Shown one piece after another: positions 52,345-60,421 of a DNA stretch of 64,000 bases; position 1 is the stretch's first letter; every line of letters begins with the position of its first letter. Made by a program: the position numbers and the translations under genes. Under the pieces are notes generated by a model. It did not search any database and was not told the DNA's origin. It worked only from the letters and a program-made list of their open reading frames with translations. Origin of the DNA: JAGTVG01 sp942491935 (GTDB taxonomy: Bacteria > Bacteroidota > Bacteroidia > Cytophagales > Cyclobacteriaceae); contig CALOCZ010000066.1 in NCBI GenBank assembly GCA_942491935.1, positions 1 to 64,000 of the forward strand. The letters run 5' to 3'.

Positions 52345-53127
52345 ATGAATATCCCGATTTACCAGGTAGATGCGTTTCATAATGAATTATTCAAAGGCAA
52401 TCCGGCGGCTGTGTGTATACTGGAAGAATGGTTGCCAAAGGAAACGATGCAAGCGATTGGGATGGAGAATAATCTTTCGGAAACAGCATTTATTGTGAAA
52501 GTAGATGCCGGATACGAGATAAAATGGTTCACTCCCTTATGTGAGGTCGATCTTTGTGGACATGCAACTCTGGCTACTGCGCACGTCCTTTTCAACCATC
52601 TGAATTATAAGGAGGACTCAATTGAGTTTTTTTCTGCCAGTGGCATTTTGTATGTAAAACGCCGGAAAGACGGGCTGATATATCTGGATTTCCCTGCTCA
52701 TAAACCAAGAACTGTAAAGAACAAAGATGTTTATGAAGAGGTCATGGGATTGAAACCTGTATCAGCTTTAAAAGGGAAAAAGTTAATGCTTGTTTATGAT
52801 CATGAAAAGGATGTCTTAAATCTCAACCCTGATTTTAAACAACTTAAAAAAATGAATGATGTCGGTGTGATCGCCACTGCCCAGGGAAAGGACTTTGATT
52901 TTGTATCACGCTTCTTTGCTCCGGCTGTTGGTATAGATGAGGATCCAGTTACCGGATCAGCGCATACCCACCTTATCCCTTACTGGTCAAGGGTGTTAAA
53001 CAAAAAATACCTAAGTGCCTGGCAATGCTCCAAACGTGGCGGTATTCTGGTTTGTGAAAATCAGGATGACCGGGTTCTAATTGGTGGACAAGCAGTTACA
53101 TTTATGAATGGATATATACATCTATAG
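52345..53127 (+). CDS. PhzF family isomerase-like protein
   Basis: A 260-residue member of the PhzF (phenazine biosynthesis-like, diaminopimelate epimerase fold) family. The opening IPIYQVDAFHNELFKGNPAAVC, the catalytic Glu in NLSETAFIV, and DEDPVTGSAHTHLIPYWS are typical. Most such proteins have unknown substrates and no phenazine genes are present, so no pathway is given. The gene is followed by fabI on the same strand, which has its own -7 element. Confidence 0.93.
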   Translation: MNIPIYQVDAFHNELFKGNPAAVCILEEWLPKETMQAIGMENNLSETAFIVKVDAGYEIKWFTPLCEVDLCGHATLATAHVLFNHLNYKEDSIEFFSASGILYVKRRKDGLIYLDFPAHKPRTVKNKDVYEEVMGLKPVSALKGKKLMLVYDHEKDVLNLNPDFKQLKKMNDVGVIATAQGKDFDFVSRFFAPAVGIDEDPVTGSAHTHLIPYWSRVLNKKYLSAWQCSKRGGILVCENQDDRVLIGGQAVTFMNGYIHL

Positions 53128-53172
53128 GTTCTTAAGTCTCTTAAAAATGTTTTAATAACAAGAATATATTCA

Positions 53173-53180
53173 TACATTTG
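53173..53180 (+). promoter_or_regulatory. -7 element for the fabI-ispE frame
   Basis: TACATTTG followed by CAC is an exact match to the Bacteroidota -7 consensus, 20 bp before the ATG at 53201. Confidence 0.6.
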
Positions 53181-53200
53181 CACACTAAAATTTTGAATAC

Positions 53201-54847
53201 ATGGCATTTAATCTTCTAAAAGGTAAAAAAGGAATCATTTTTGGGGCGCTTGACGAAAAGTCGATAGCCTGGAAAGCGGCACTTAAAGCTTATGAAGAAG
53301 GTGCTTCTATTGTTCTTACAAATGCACCTATAGCCCTCAGGATGGGTACGATACATGAACTTTCAGAAAAGACAGGCAATGCTCCGGTAATTGGTGCTGA
53401 TGCGACTTCAATTGAAGACCTGGAGAACCTATATAAATCAGCCATGGAAAATTTTGGTGGTGGTGTTGATTTTATTCTTCATTCCATTGGAATGAGCCCG
53501 AATGTACGGAAAGGACGTAGTTATGGAGATCTAAACTATGAATGGATGATAAAAGCACTTGATGTTTCTGCTATTTCATTTCATAAACTTATGCAGGTAG
53601 CAGAAAAAATGGACATTATGAATGACTGGGGATCAATTGTTGCATTATCATATATTGCAGCTCAAAGAACTTTCCCAGATTATTCAGATATGGCCCAGGC
53701 AAAAGCCATGCTTGAATCTATTGCCAGAAGTTATGGATACCGATTTGGAAAGTTAAAACACGTGCGGGTAAATACAATTTCACAATCTCCTACGGTTACT
53801 ACAGCAGGATCAGGTGTAGGAGGTTTTGATACTTTTTTAGATTATTCTGAAAAGATGTCGCCTCTTGGAAATGCTACAGCACAGGAATGTGCAAATTATA
53901 TAATAGCCCTGTTCTCGGATCTCACCAGAAAAGTGACCATGCAAAATTTAATGCATGATGGTGGATTTTCTTCATCCGGCATGACGGAAGAATTAATTCA
54001 GGATCTGCAAAAAAAGAAATTAGAAGGAGTTCAGATGATATCTTTTCCTAATGCCAAGATTAATTTAGGATTGGACATAATTGAGAAAAGGAGTGATGGT
54101 TATCATAATATATCCTCCTGTTTTTTCCCGGTTCCCCTTTGCGATATACTTGAAATTAATCTTTCCGACAAATTTGATTTCAATACGAGTGGATTGCCTA
54201 TTCCTGGTGATAAAAATGCCAATCTGGTTGTAAAAGCCTATAAATTACTCAAACAAGATTTTAACCTTCCGAATGTATCAATACACCTTCACAAGAATAT
54301 TCCAATGGAAGCCGGATTAGGTGGAGGTTCTTCTGATGGTGCATTTGCCTTAAAAATGCTGAACGAGTTTTTTGATTTATTTCTGGAGGATAGTGTCTTG
54401 GAAGATTATGCCGGATCTTTAGGTAGCGATTGTCCTTTTTTTATTTATAATGAACCTATGGTGGTTGAGGGCAGAGGTGAACTGATGAATGTTGTTAGCC
54501 TCGACTTAAAGGGGTATTATATTTGTATCCTGAAGCCTCAGCTTTCTATATCAACAAAGGAAGCCTATCATTCTGTTAAGCCTGCCATTCCGAACTATGA
54601 GATTCAGTCAATAATAACTTCCAAACCTGTACATGATTGGAAAAACTTTTTAAAAAATGATTTTGAGGGGCCATTAATCAAAAAATATCCCGAATTATCA
54701 AAATTGAAAACGAGCTTGTATGAAATGGGGGCTTTGTACGCCTCACTAACCGGGTCTGGTTCAGCAATGTATGGACTCTTTAATACCCAGCCTGCTTTAA
54801 AAGGAGGTTATCCAGAGAATTATTTCAATTGGGTTGTTGCCCTGTAA
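53201..54847 (+). CDS. fabI-ispE: FabI-IspE fused frame: enoyl-ACP reductase plus CDP-ME kinase
   Basis: A single 548-codon frame encodes two normally separate enzymes. Residues 1-273 are enoyl-ACP reductase FabI (NAD-binding start GKKGIIFGALDEKSIAW, catalytic Tyr151/Tyr161 and Lys168 with YSDMAQAK, tail NLMHDGGFSSSGMTEEL). Residues 279-548 are a complete 270-residue IspE kinase of the MEP isoprenoid pathway (start MISFPNAKINLGLD, GHMP motif AGLGGGSSDGAFA). The join passes through an A7 tract (54009-54015). With A6, FabI would stop at a TAG immediately before AAGGAG and the IspE ATG at 54035. A natural fusion, an indel or slippage are all possible. The last 28 bp overlap the convergent DMT gene. 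Confidence 0.88.
   Translation: MAFNLLKGKKGIIFGALDEKSIAWKAALKAYEEGASIVLTNAPIALRMGTIHELSEKTGNAPVIGADATSIEDLENLYKSAMENFGGGVDFILHSIGMSPNVRKGRSYGDLNYEWMIKALDVSAISFHKLMQVAEKMDIMNDWGSIVALSYIAAQRTFPDYSDMAQAKAMLESIARSYGYRFGKLKHVRVNTISQSPTVTTAGSGVGGFDTFLDYSEKMSPLGNATAQECANYIIALFSDLTRKVTMQNLMHDGGFSSSGMTEELIQDLQKKKLEGVQMISFPNAKINLGLDIIEKRSDGYHNISSCFFPVPLCDILEINLSDKFDFNTSGLPIPGDKNANLVVKAYKLLKQDFNLPNVSIHLHKNIPMEAGLGGGSSDGAFALKMLNEFFDLFLEDSVLEDYAGSLGSDCPFFIYNEPMVVEGRGELMNVVSLDLKGYYICILKPQLSISTKEAYHSVKPAIPNYEIQSIITSKPVHDWKNFLKNDFEGPLIKKYPELSKLKTSLYEMGALYASLTGSGSAMYGLFNTQPALKGGYPENYFNWVVAL
54009..54037 (+). promoter_or_regulatory. A7 tract, hidden TAG and Shine-Dalgarno before the IspE ATG
   Basis: The seven As at 54009-54015 are a slippage-prone run. 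Loss of one A brings in a TAG at 54021-54023, directly followed by AAGGAG (54024-54029), 5 nt before the IspE ATG at 54035. An AAGGAG this good is unusual in Bacteroidota and suggests IspE is or was translated from its own start. Confidence 0.6.
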
Positions 54848-55752
54848 GGATCTTTTTTTATTCTTTTCTTATTTGACCAAACGCGGATCACAGGATATAT
54901 TATTACAGATAAGAGTATAACCAAGGTGCCAAGGTAGAAACCGGAATTCATTTTTTCTTTTTCTCCAAAAATTAAATAAGCAAGGATTATCCCATATACA
55001 GGTTCCATATTTATACTCAGGTTAACTACGAATGCAGATATTCTTTTCATTAATTCAATAGAGACTGTAAATGGGTAAACCGTACAGGCAATTGCCAGGA
55101 TCACTAAATATCCCCAGTCACTTACGGATGGGAAAGAAATGCTTCCAATATTTCCAGAGGCAAATAAGTAGTAGAAAGGAATTATTAGGCCAGATAAAAG
55201 GCTGGCCCCTGTCATTTCATAAAAGGAAATCGTATGATGATTGTGCGAATGTGTGAATCGTGAATTAATTACAGTAAATACGGATGCTAATATGGCAGAA
55301 GCCAATGCCAGTAACAATCCAAGTGCATGGTTAAATTCAAAATGAAAAATCAGATACAGACCGGCAATTACAATCAGGCCAAAAAACACTTCCAATAAAT
55401 TAATCCGTCTCTTGTTAACTAAAGGTTCTATTAAACTGGTCCAGAATGAAGTAGTAGCCATTCCAGCAAGACAAACAGATGCTGTTGATACCCTGGCTGA
55501 TCCAAAAAAAAGTATCCAATGCGCAGCAATTATAAATCCTGTTCCTAGAAATTTAATCATGTACTTTCTGGAGACCAGGAGGGGAAGTTTCCTGTAACGT
55601 ATAATGATCAGCAGCCCAAAGGAGGCTAGAAAAGTCCTGTAAAACACCAATTCGAGGGGCGGCACCTTTATTAAAAGACCTAAAATGGCTGTAAACCCCC
55701 ATAGGATAATAATAAAATGCAGTTGAATATAATCCCTTACCGTAGCACTCAC
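54820..55752 (-). CDS. EamA family (DMT) permease
   Basis: A 310-residue inner-membrane transporter of the drug/metabolite superfamily with ten predicted helices in two EamA repeats. ELVFYRTFLASFGLL and HWILFFGSARVSTASVC mark the first repeat, and SINMEPVYGIILAYLIFGEK the conserved end of the second. The substrate is unknown. The start is GTG at 55752, which overlaps the stop of the upstream permease gene as GTGA, so translation is coupled. The end overlaps the ispE end by 28 bp on the opposite strand. Confidence 0.88.
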   Translation of the reverse strand: MSATVRDYIQLHFIIILWGFTAILGLLIKVPPLELVFYRTFLASFGLLIIIRYRKLPLLVSRKYMIKFLGTGFIIAAHWILFFGSARVSTASVCLAGMATTSFWTSLIEPLVNKRRINLLEVFFGLIVIAGLYLIFHFEFNHALGLLLALASAILASVFTVINSRFTHSHNHHTISFYEMTGASLLSGLIIPFYYLFASGNIGSISFPSVSDWGYLVILAIACTVYPFTVSIELMKRISAFVVNLSINMEPVYGIILAYLIFGEKEKMNSGFYLGTLVILLSVIIYPVIRVWSNKKRIKKDPYRATTQLK

Positions 55753-56828
55753 CGGGGCACTGTTTTATAAATGAGGAAGCCTATGGCTGAAAATATTATA
55801 TTGGGTACCCATATGGCCATTGCGGGATGTAATCCCCCTGCTTCAGCTAGTGTTTTGCTGAACCAGAAGAAGAGAATGTATATGAATGAAATTAAAAAGC
55901 CAAGCGCTATTTGAAATCCTGTGCCACCTCTTGCTTTTCTGGCAGAAACGAATAAACCGATGAAGGTCAATAATATTACCGTGAATGGAGAGGCATACCT
56001 GGTATACTTTTCAACTTCATATACGATCACATCATCAGCCCCACGCGATTTTAACAGCCTGATGTGGCTGTTTAACTCATTGATCGTTAAGGTTTCAAAC
56101 AAACGCCAATCATTTTCAAAATCTTTAGGTGTAATATTCAGGACCGTATCAATAAATTTGCCTTTTGAATACAATTCTTCAATCCCATTGAATGTTCTTT
56201 TTTCCCATGTCTTGAGTTCCCAGGACTGTGTTTCTTCCTTCCACTCAATACGTTGTGAAGATAATTTTTCATGCAACTGATGATCGGAGATTGTTTCCAG
56301 GGTAAATTTATATCCTATCTTAGACTGATTGTTGTAGCTTTCGAGGTAGAAATACGATTCTGGTCCTATCTTAATATGTATGTCCCTGTCACTGAAATGA
56401 AATGGATTTTCAAAATACTGAATTTCGAAGGCGATCCTGTCTTTATTGGAGTTAGGAATGAGCCAGCCCGTTAAGTAAAAATTCAACAAGGCTATAATCA
56501 TAGCTCCCATGAAATAGGAAATCATAAGCCGTTTGAAACTAACGCCGGAACTCAATAAGGCAATAATTTCTGAATGACCTGCCATTTTTGCTGTAACAAA
56601 AACGACAGCAATAAAGGTGGTTATTGGCGTGATCATATTCCCCACATACGGGAAAAAATCAAGCATGTATTTAGTCATATCCATAAAGGACAGATTGTGC
56701 TTGATGATCTTATCATTTTTTTCAGTAATCTGGATTACACCAATTACAGCAAGCAGGATAGCGACAACAAAAAAATAAGCGCTAATGAACTTTTTAATGA
56801 TAAATTTATCTATGATCTTAATCATCAT
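55749..56828 (-). CDS. LptF/LptG family permease (LPS export)
   Basis: A 359-residue YjgP/YjgQ family protein. Three helices at the N-terminus (from about residue 15 to 120), a periplasmic beta-jellyroll (about 130-260) and three C-terminal helices (from about 275) match the LptF/G half-transporters that, with LptB, extract LPS from the inner membrane. Which of LptF or LptG it is cannot be decided here. It lies 3 bp after tgt and 4 bp before the DMT permease gene by overlap, a tgt-lpt arrangement common in this phylum. Confidence 0.93.
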   Translation of the reverse strand: MMIKIIDKFIIKKFISAYFFVVAILLAVIGVIQITEKNDKIIKHNLSFMDMTKYMLDFFPYVGNMITPITTFIAVVFVTAKMAGHSEIIALLSSGVSFKRLMISYFMGAMIIALLNFYLTGWLIPNSNKDRIAFEIQYFENPFHFSDRDIHIKIGPESYFYLESYNNQSKIGYKFTLETISDHQLHEKLSSQRIEWKEETQSWELKTWEKRTFNGIEELYSKGKFIDTVLNITPKDFENDWRLFETLTINELNSHIRLLKSRGADDVIVYEVEKYTRYASPFTVILLTFIGLFVSARKARGGTGFQIALGFLISFIYILFFWFSKTLAEAGGLHPAMAIWVPNIIFSAIGFLIYKTVPR

Positions 56829-56831
56829 ACT

Positions 56832-57962
56832 TTAAAGTCTCTGTGAAACTTTCCCCACCATTATATTTTTCCAATCTGTAAAATCTCCCTTTTCAATATG
56901 ATTGCGGGCTTCCCTGACCAACCAAAGGTATAACGAAAGATTTTGTAAACTGGCTATCTGTGCACCTAAAATTTCTTTGCTTAGAATCAGGTGCCTCAAA
57001 TAAGCTTTGTTATAATAATTACTCACATATCCATCCATTCCGGGATCCAGAGGGGAGAATTCATTTTTCCATTTCTCATTCCGGATGTTAATTATCCCTT
57101 CTGTTGTGAACAACATTCCATTTCTTGCATTTCTGGTAGGCATAACACAGTCGAACATATCAATACCCAAAGAAATACATTCCAGGATGTTCTCAGGAGT
57201 TCCAACGCCCATAAGGTATCTGGGTTTGTCTTTCGGCAGTATGTTGCAAACGAGATCTGTCATTTCATACATTTCTTCAGCCGGCTCACCAACAGATAGT
57301 CCCCCAATAGCGTTTCCCTCCCTTCCAAATGAAGCGATAGTTTCTGCTGAGGTCCTGCGGAGATCTGAATAAACACTTCCCTGAACAATTGGAAATAAAG
57401 ATTGCTTGTATCCATATTTTTCTGAAGTATTATCAAAATGGTCGCAACATCTTTTGAGCCATCGGTGTGTCATGTCCATTGAATCCCTGGCATATGCATA
57501 TTCACAAGGGTAAGGAGTACATTCATCAAATGCCATTATGATATCTGCACCTATCTCTCTTTGAATATCTATGGCTGATTCTGGTGTAAAACTGTGTTTT
57601 GATCCATCAATATGACTACTGAATGTAACACCTGATTCAGTGATTTTTCTGTTTTCCGCAAGAGAATATACCTGGTATCCTCCACTGTCCGTAAGTATGG
57701 GGCGGTCCCAGTTTATAAATTTATGTAAGCCACCTGCATTACTAAGGACTTCCATTCCGGGGCGGAGATACAAATGATATGTATTGCCTAAAATTATCTC
57801 TGCCCCTATGTCACTATATAGTTCCCGCTGATGTATGGCTTTAACGGTGCCTGCTGTTCCGACAGGCATAAATATTGGGGTATTTATAACACCTCTTTCT
57901 GTAAAAAATTGCCCTGTGCGGGCTTTCGAATTAGAATCAACGGAATTAATCTTATAAGTCAT
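56832..57962 (-). CDS. tgt: tRNA-guanine transglycosylase lacking the zinc ligands
   Basis: A 376-residue enzyme exchanging guanine-34 of certain tRNAs for preQ1 on the way to queuosine. The catalytic and substrate motifs are present: LTDSGGYQVYS, DECTPYP, GGLSVGE and FDCVMPTRNARNG with its Asp nucleophile. The zinc site is not. The E. coli CxCxxC...H positions read Met309, Gly311, Ser314 and Gln340 (segments DPGMDGYVS and SLQNLS). The flanking YNKAYLRHLILSKEILG is normal, so this is not misreading of frame. The ATG at 57962 is used because a -7 element at 57983-57990 lies within the longer TTG frame. Confidence 0.93.
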   Translation of the reverse strand: MTYKINSVDSNSKARTGQFFTERGVINTPIFMPVGTAGTVKAIHQRELYSDIGAEIILGNTYHLYLRPGMEVLSNAGGLHKFINWDRPILTDSGGYQVYSLAENRKITESGVTFSSHIDGSKHSFTPESAIDIQREIGADIIMAFDECTPYPCEYAYARDSMDMTHRWLKRCCDHFDNTSEKYGYKQSLFPIVQGSVYSDLRRTSAETIASFGREGNAIGGLSVGEPAEEMYEMTDLVCNILPKDKPRYLMGVGTPENILECISLGIDMFDCVMPTRNARNGMLFTTEGIINIRNEKWKNEFSPLDPGMDGYVSNYYNKAYLRHLILSKEILGAQIASLQNLSLYLWLVREARNHIEKGDFTDWKNIMVGKVSQRL

Positions 57963-57982
57963 CCAAGCGAAATAATTTATCA

Positions 57983-57990
57983 CAAAAATA
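57983..57990 (-). promoter_or_regulatory. -7 element for tgt
   Basis: On the minus strand the sequence is TATTTTTG, an exact match to the -7 consensus, 20 bp upstream of the ATG at 57962. It supports that start and is paired with a divergent plus-strand element. Confidence 0.5.
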
Positions 57991-58025
57991 TATTTTATCC
58001 CCAACTAAATTCTAAAATATAAGAT

Positions 58026-58033
58026 TATCTTTG
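58026..58033 (+). promoter_or_regulatory. -7 element for the GT2-sigma-rsmG-dnaE cluster
   Basis: TATCTTTG is an exact match to the -7 consensus, 30 bp upstream of the ATG at 58064. Confidence 0.5.
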
Positions 58034-58063
58034 ATCATTCAATCAGGATGATTTTTCTCTAAA

Positions 58064-59176
58064 ATGATTTTAGAAATATTATTTATCATATTTTGCCTTT
58101 CCTCGTTTGCTACCATTTTGCTGAACATACTGTCCTTATTTAAATTGTCATCATATAGATCTAAAGAGCATATTCTCGATATTGAAGACAAGCCAGTAAC
58201 CATCGTTGTATGTGCTCACAATGAAATCGAAAATTTAAAGGTCCTTATCCCAAAATTACTAGCCCAGGCCTATGTCGATTTTGAAGTGGTAATTGTGGAT
58301 GATCGGTCGACCGATGGATCCTATGAATATCTTTTAGAAGAACAGTCAAAGAACAAGAAGCTAAAAATGGTGAGAGTTGAGTGGACGCCTGAACATGTTA
58401 ATGAAAAAAAATATGCCTTAACTCTGGGGATCAAGGGGGCTAAGAATGATCTCCTGGTATTGACTGATGCTGACTGCGATCCGATCTCTTATAACTGGCT
58501 TAAAAAAATGGTTAGCCAGTTCAACGGAAAAACTGAATTTGTGCTTGGATTCTCATATTACAGGAAACATCCTGGATTCTTGAATATGTTTATAAGGCAT
58601 GAAACACTCCAAACAGCTATTTTATACATTACCATGGCCTTACTTGGGATGCCATATATGGGAGTAGGAAGGAATATTGGATACAAAAGATCTTTCTTTC
58701 TATCGAAAAAAGGATTTAACAAGTTCCTTAAAGTAACCGGAGGTGACGACGATCTGTTTGTGAACTGCTATTCAACCTCAAAAAACACGGTGGTTGTCCT
58801 CGACCCGGAAAGTGTAATTATGTCTGAACCAAAGAATAAACTGAGTGATTTCATTACACAGAAGATTAGGCATATATCTGTTAGCAAATTGTATAAATTC
58901 AAACACAAGTTTTTAATTGGCCTATTTTCTATCAGCAAGATATTATTTTGGATTACTGGTTTGTCTTTAATATTCCTAACTTATAATTTATATTGGACAG
59001 TTGGTCTTTTTTTCATTCAGCTCTTGTTATTAATATGGGTCTATGATAGATTCACGAAGATCCTGAAGGTAAAATATGAGATATGGGGTTTGTGGTTTAT
59101 GGATTTTGTGTATATTTCATATCTGATAATATTTTCGTTACGAGCATTTACAGCTAGGAAAGTAAAATGGAATTAG
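58064..59176 (+). CDS. Membrane-bound family 2 glycosyltransferase
   Basis: A 370-residue GT2 enzyme. An N-terminal helix is followed by the GT-A domain with VTIVVCAHNE, VIVDDRSTDGS and the metal-binding LTDADCDP. The acceptor region has GGDDDLFVN, and QKIRHISVSKLY occupies the QxxRW-like position. Two or more C-terminal helices place it in the inner membrane. It probably adds a sugar to a lipid or surface polymer; the acceptor is unknown. It overlaps the sigma factor gene by 10 bp. Confidence 0.9.
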   Translation: MILEILFIIFCLSSFATILLNILSLFKLSSYRSKEHILDIEDKPVTIVVCAHNEIENLKVLIPKLLAQAYVDFEVVIVDDRSTDGSYEYLLEEQSKNKKLKMVRVEWTPEHVNEKKYALTLGIKGAKNDLLVLTDADCDPISYNWLKKMVSQFNGKTEFVLGFSYYRKHPGFLNMFIRHETLQTAILYITMALLGMPYMGVGRNIGYKRSFFLSKKGFNKFLKVTGGDDDLFVNCYSTSKNTVVVLDPESVIMSEPKNKLSDFITQKIRHISVSKLYKFKHKFLIGLFSISKILFWITGLSLIFLTYNLYWTVGLFFIQLLLLIWVYDRFTKILKVKYEIWGLWFMDFVYISYLIIFSLRAFTARKVKWN

Positions 59177-59775
59177 GTAAAGAATTTTCGGTAAAGGCGG
59201 TTGAAGATTTTAATTTGATCGATAGGGCCATCGAGAAAAATGATGAGACTGCCTATGCGGAATTAATGAAAAGATATAATAAACCGGTATATCATATGAT
59301 CCTGAAAATGGTCCGTAATGTTGATGATGCTGAGGATCTTACCATTGAGGCTTTTGCTAAAGCATTTAAAAACCTTCATCGTTTTAAGAAAGACTATACT
59401 TTCAGTACCTGGCTGTTCCGGATTGCAACCAATAATTCGATTGATTTCATCAGGAAAAAAAAGCTTGAAACAATGAGCCTGAATTCCTCATACAAAGATG
59501 ATGACGGTGAAACAATCAGTATTGATGTACAGGACAGGAATCTTAACCCGCAAGAGGAGGCAATAAAAAAGCAAAAAATTGGGTTAATCCGTGATTTTGT
59601 GACAAAATTACCTCCAAAATATCAGCGATTGGTCAAATTAAGGTATTTTGAAGAGCTATCCTATGAGGAGATAGCTACTGAACTTGATGCTCCTCTGGGC
59701 ACAGTAAAAGCCCAGTTACATCGTGCCCGGGAGTTGCTTTATGATATTGTGAAAGGGAAAGAACGTCATATGTAG
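59167..59775 (+). CDS. ECF-type RNA polymerase sigma factor
   Basis: A 202-residue sigma-70 family member of the ECF group. Region 2 is seen in DLTIEAFAKAFKNL and FSTWLFRIATNNSIDFIRKKK. Region 4 is in LPPKYQRLVKLRYFEELS, followed by a helix-turn-helix with APLGTVKAQLHRARELL. A charged linker lies between (about residues 95-130). No anti-sigma gene follows; the flanking genes are a glycosyltransferase and rsmG, so it may be a constitutive or growth-linked factor rather than a signal-controlled one. The start ATG lies inside the end of the GT2 gene. Confidence 0.93.
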   Translation: MELGKEFSVKAVEDFNLIDRAIEKNDETAYAELMKRYNKPVYHMILKMVRNVDDAEDLTIEAFAKAFKNLHRFKKDYTFSTWLFRIATNNSIDFIRKKKLETMSLNSSYKDDDGETISIDVQDRNLNPQEEAIKKQKIGLIRDFVTKLPPKYQRLVKLRYFEELSYEEIATELDAPLGTVKAQLHRARELLYDIVKGKERHM

Positions 59776-59782
59776 CTAAAAA

Positions 59783-60418
59783 TTGGACAATCCCGAGCTG
59801 GTATTAAAATATTTTCAACACTTTTCAGACCATCAGGTCGATCTTCTGAATAAATTAGGTCCGCTTTATGCTTCATGGAACCAGCGAATAAACCTCATTT
59901 CAAGAAAAGATATTGAATCGCTTTACGAACGACATATTCTTCATTCTCTGGCTATTTCCAAATTTATAGAGTTTAAATCCGGGACCCGGGTATTAGATGT
60001 CGGTACTGGTGGTGGTTTTCCGGGTATTCCACTTGCCATCTGTTTCCCGGAAGTTGAATTTACTTTGCTGGATTCTATTGGTAAGAAAATAAAAGTAGTT
60101 GATAATATAAGTCAGGAATTAAATTTAAAGAATGTTAGGACGCGTTGTGACCGTGTGGAAAATCTGACAGAAAAATTTGATTTTATCACAGCCAGGGCAG
60201 TTACGAAAATTACTCCATTTTATACCTGGACAAAATCAAAAATTATTTCCAGTTTTACAAATGAATTACCCAACGGGATCTTATATTTAAAAGGGGGTGA
60301 TCTAACAGAAGAATTGAAAACCTTAAGAGCACAGTATAAGCTCATAGAATTAAAGGACTATTTTAAAGAATCTTTTTTCGAAACTAAAAAATTGATTTAT
60401 ATACCTTTTATGAAATAA
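59783..60418 (+). CDS. rsmG: 16S rRNA m7G527 methyltransferase RsmG (GidB)
   Basis: A 211-residue SAM-dependent methyltransferase for G527 of 16S rRNA. The SAM motif is VLDVGTGGGFPGIPLAI, the acidic end of strand 2 is LLDSIGKK, and ITARAVTKI is the catalytic region. The N-terminal YASWNQRINLISRKD is the usual lead-in. The start is TTG at 59783; no ATG lies nearby and this start gives the normal length. It is 7 bp after the sigma gene and 3 bp before dnaE. Confidence 0.95.
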   Translation: MDNPELVLKYFQHFSDHQVDLLNKLGPLYASWNQRINLISRKDIESLYERHILHSLAISKFIEFKSGTRVLDVGTGGGFPGIPLAICFPEVEFTLLDSIGKKIKVVDNISQELNLKNVRTRCDRVENLTEKFDFITARAVTKITPFYTWTKSKIISSFTNELPNGILYLKGGDLTEELKTLRAQYKLIELKDYFKESFFETKKLIYIPFMK

Positions 60419-60421
60419 CAT

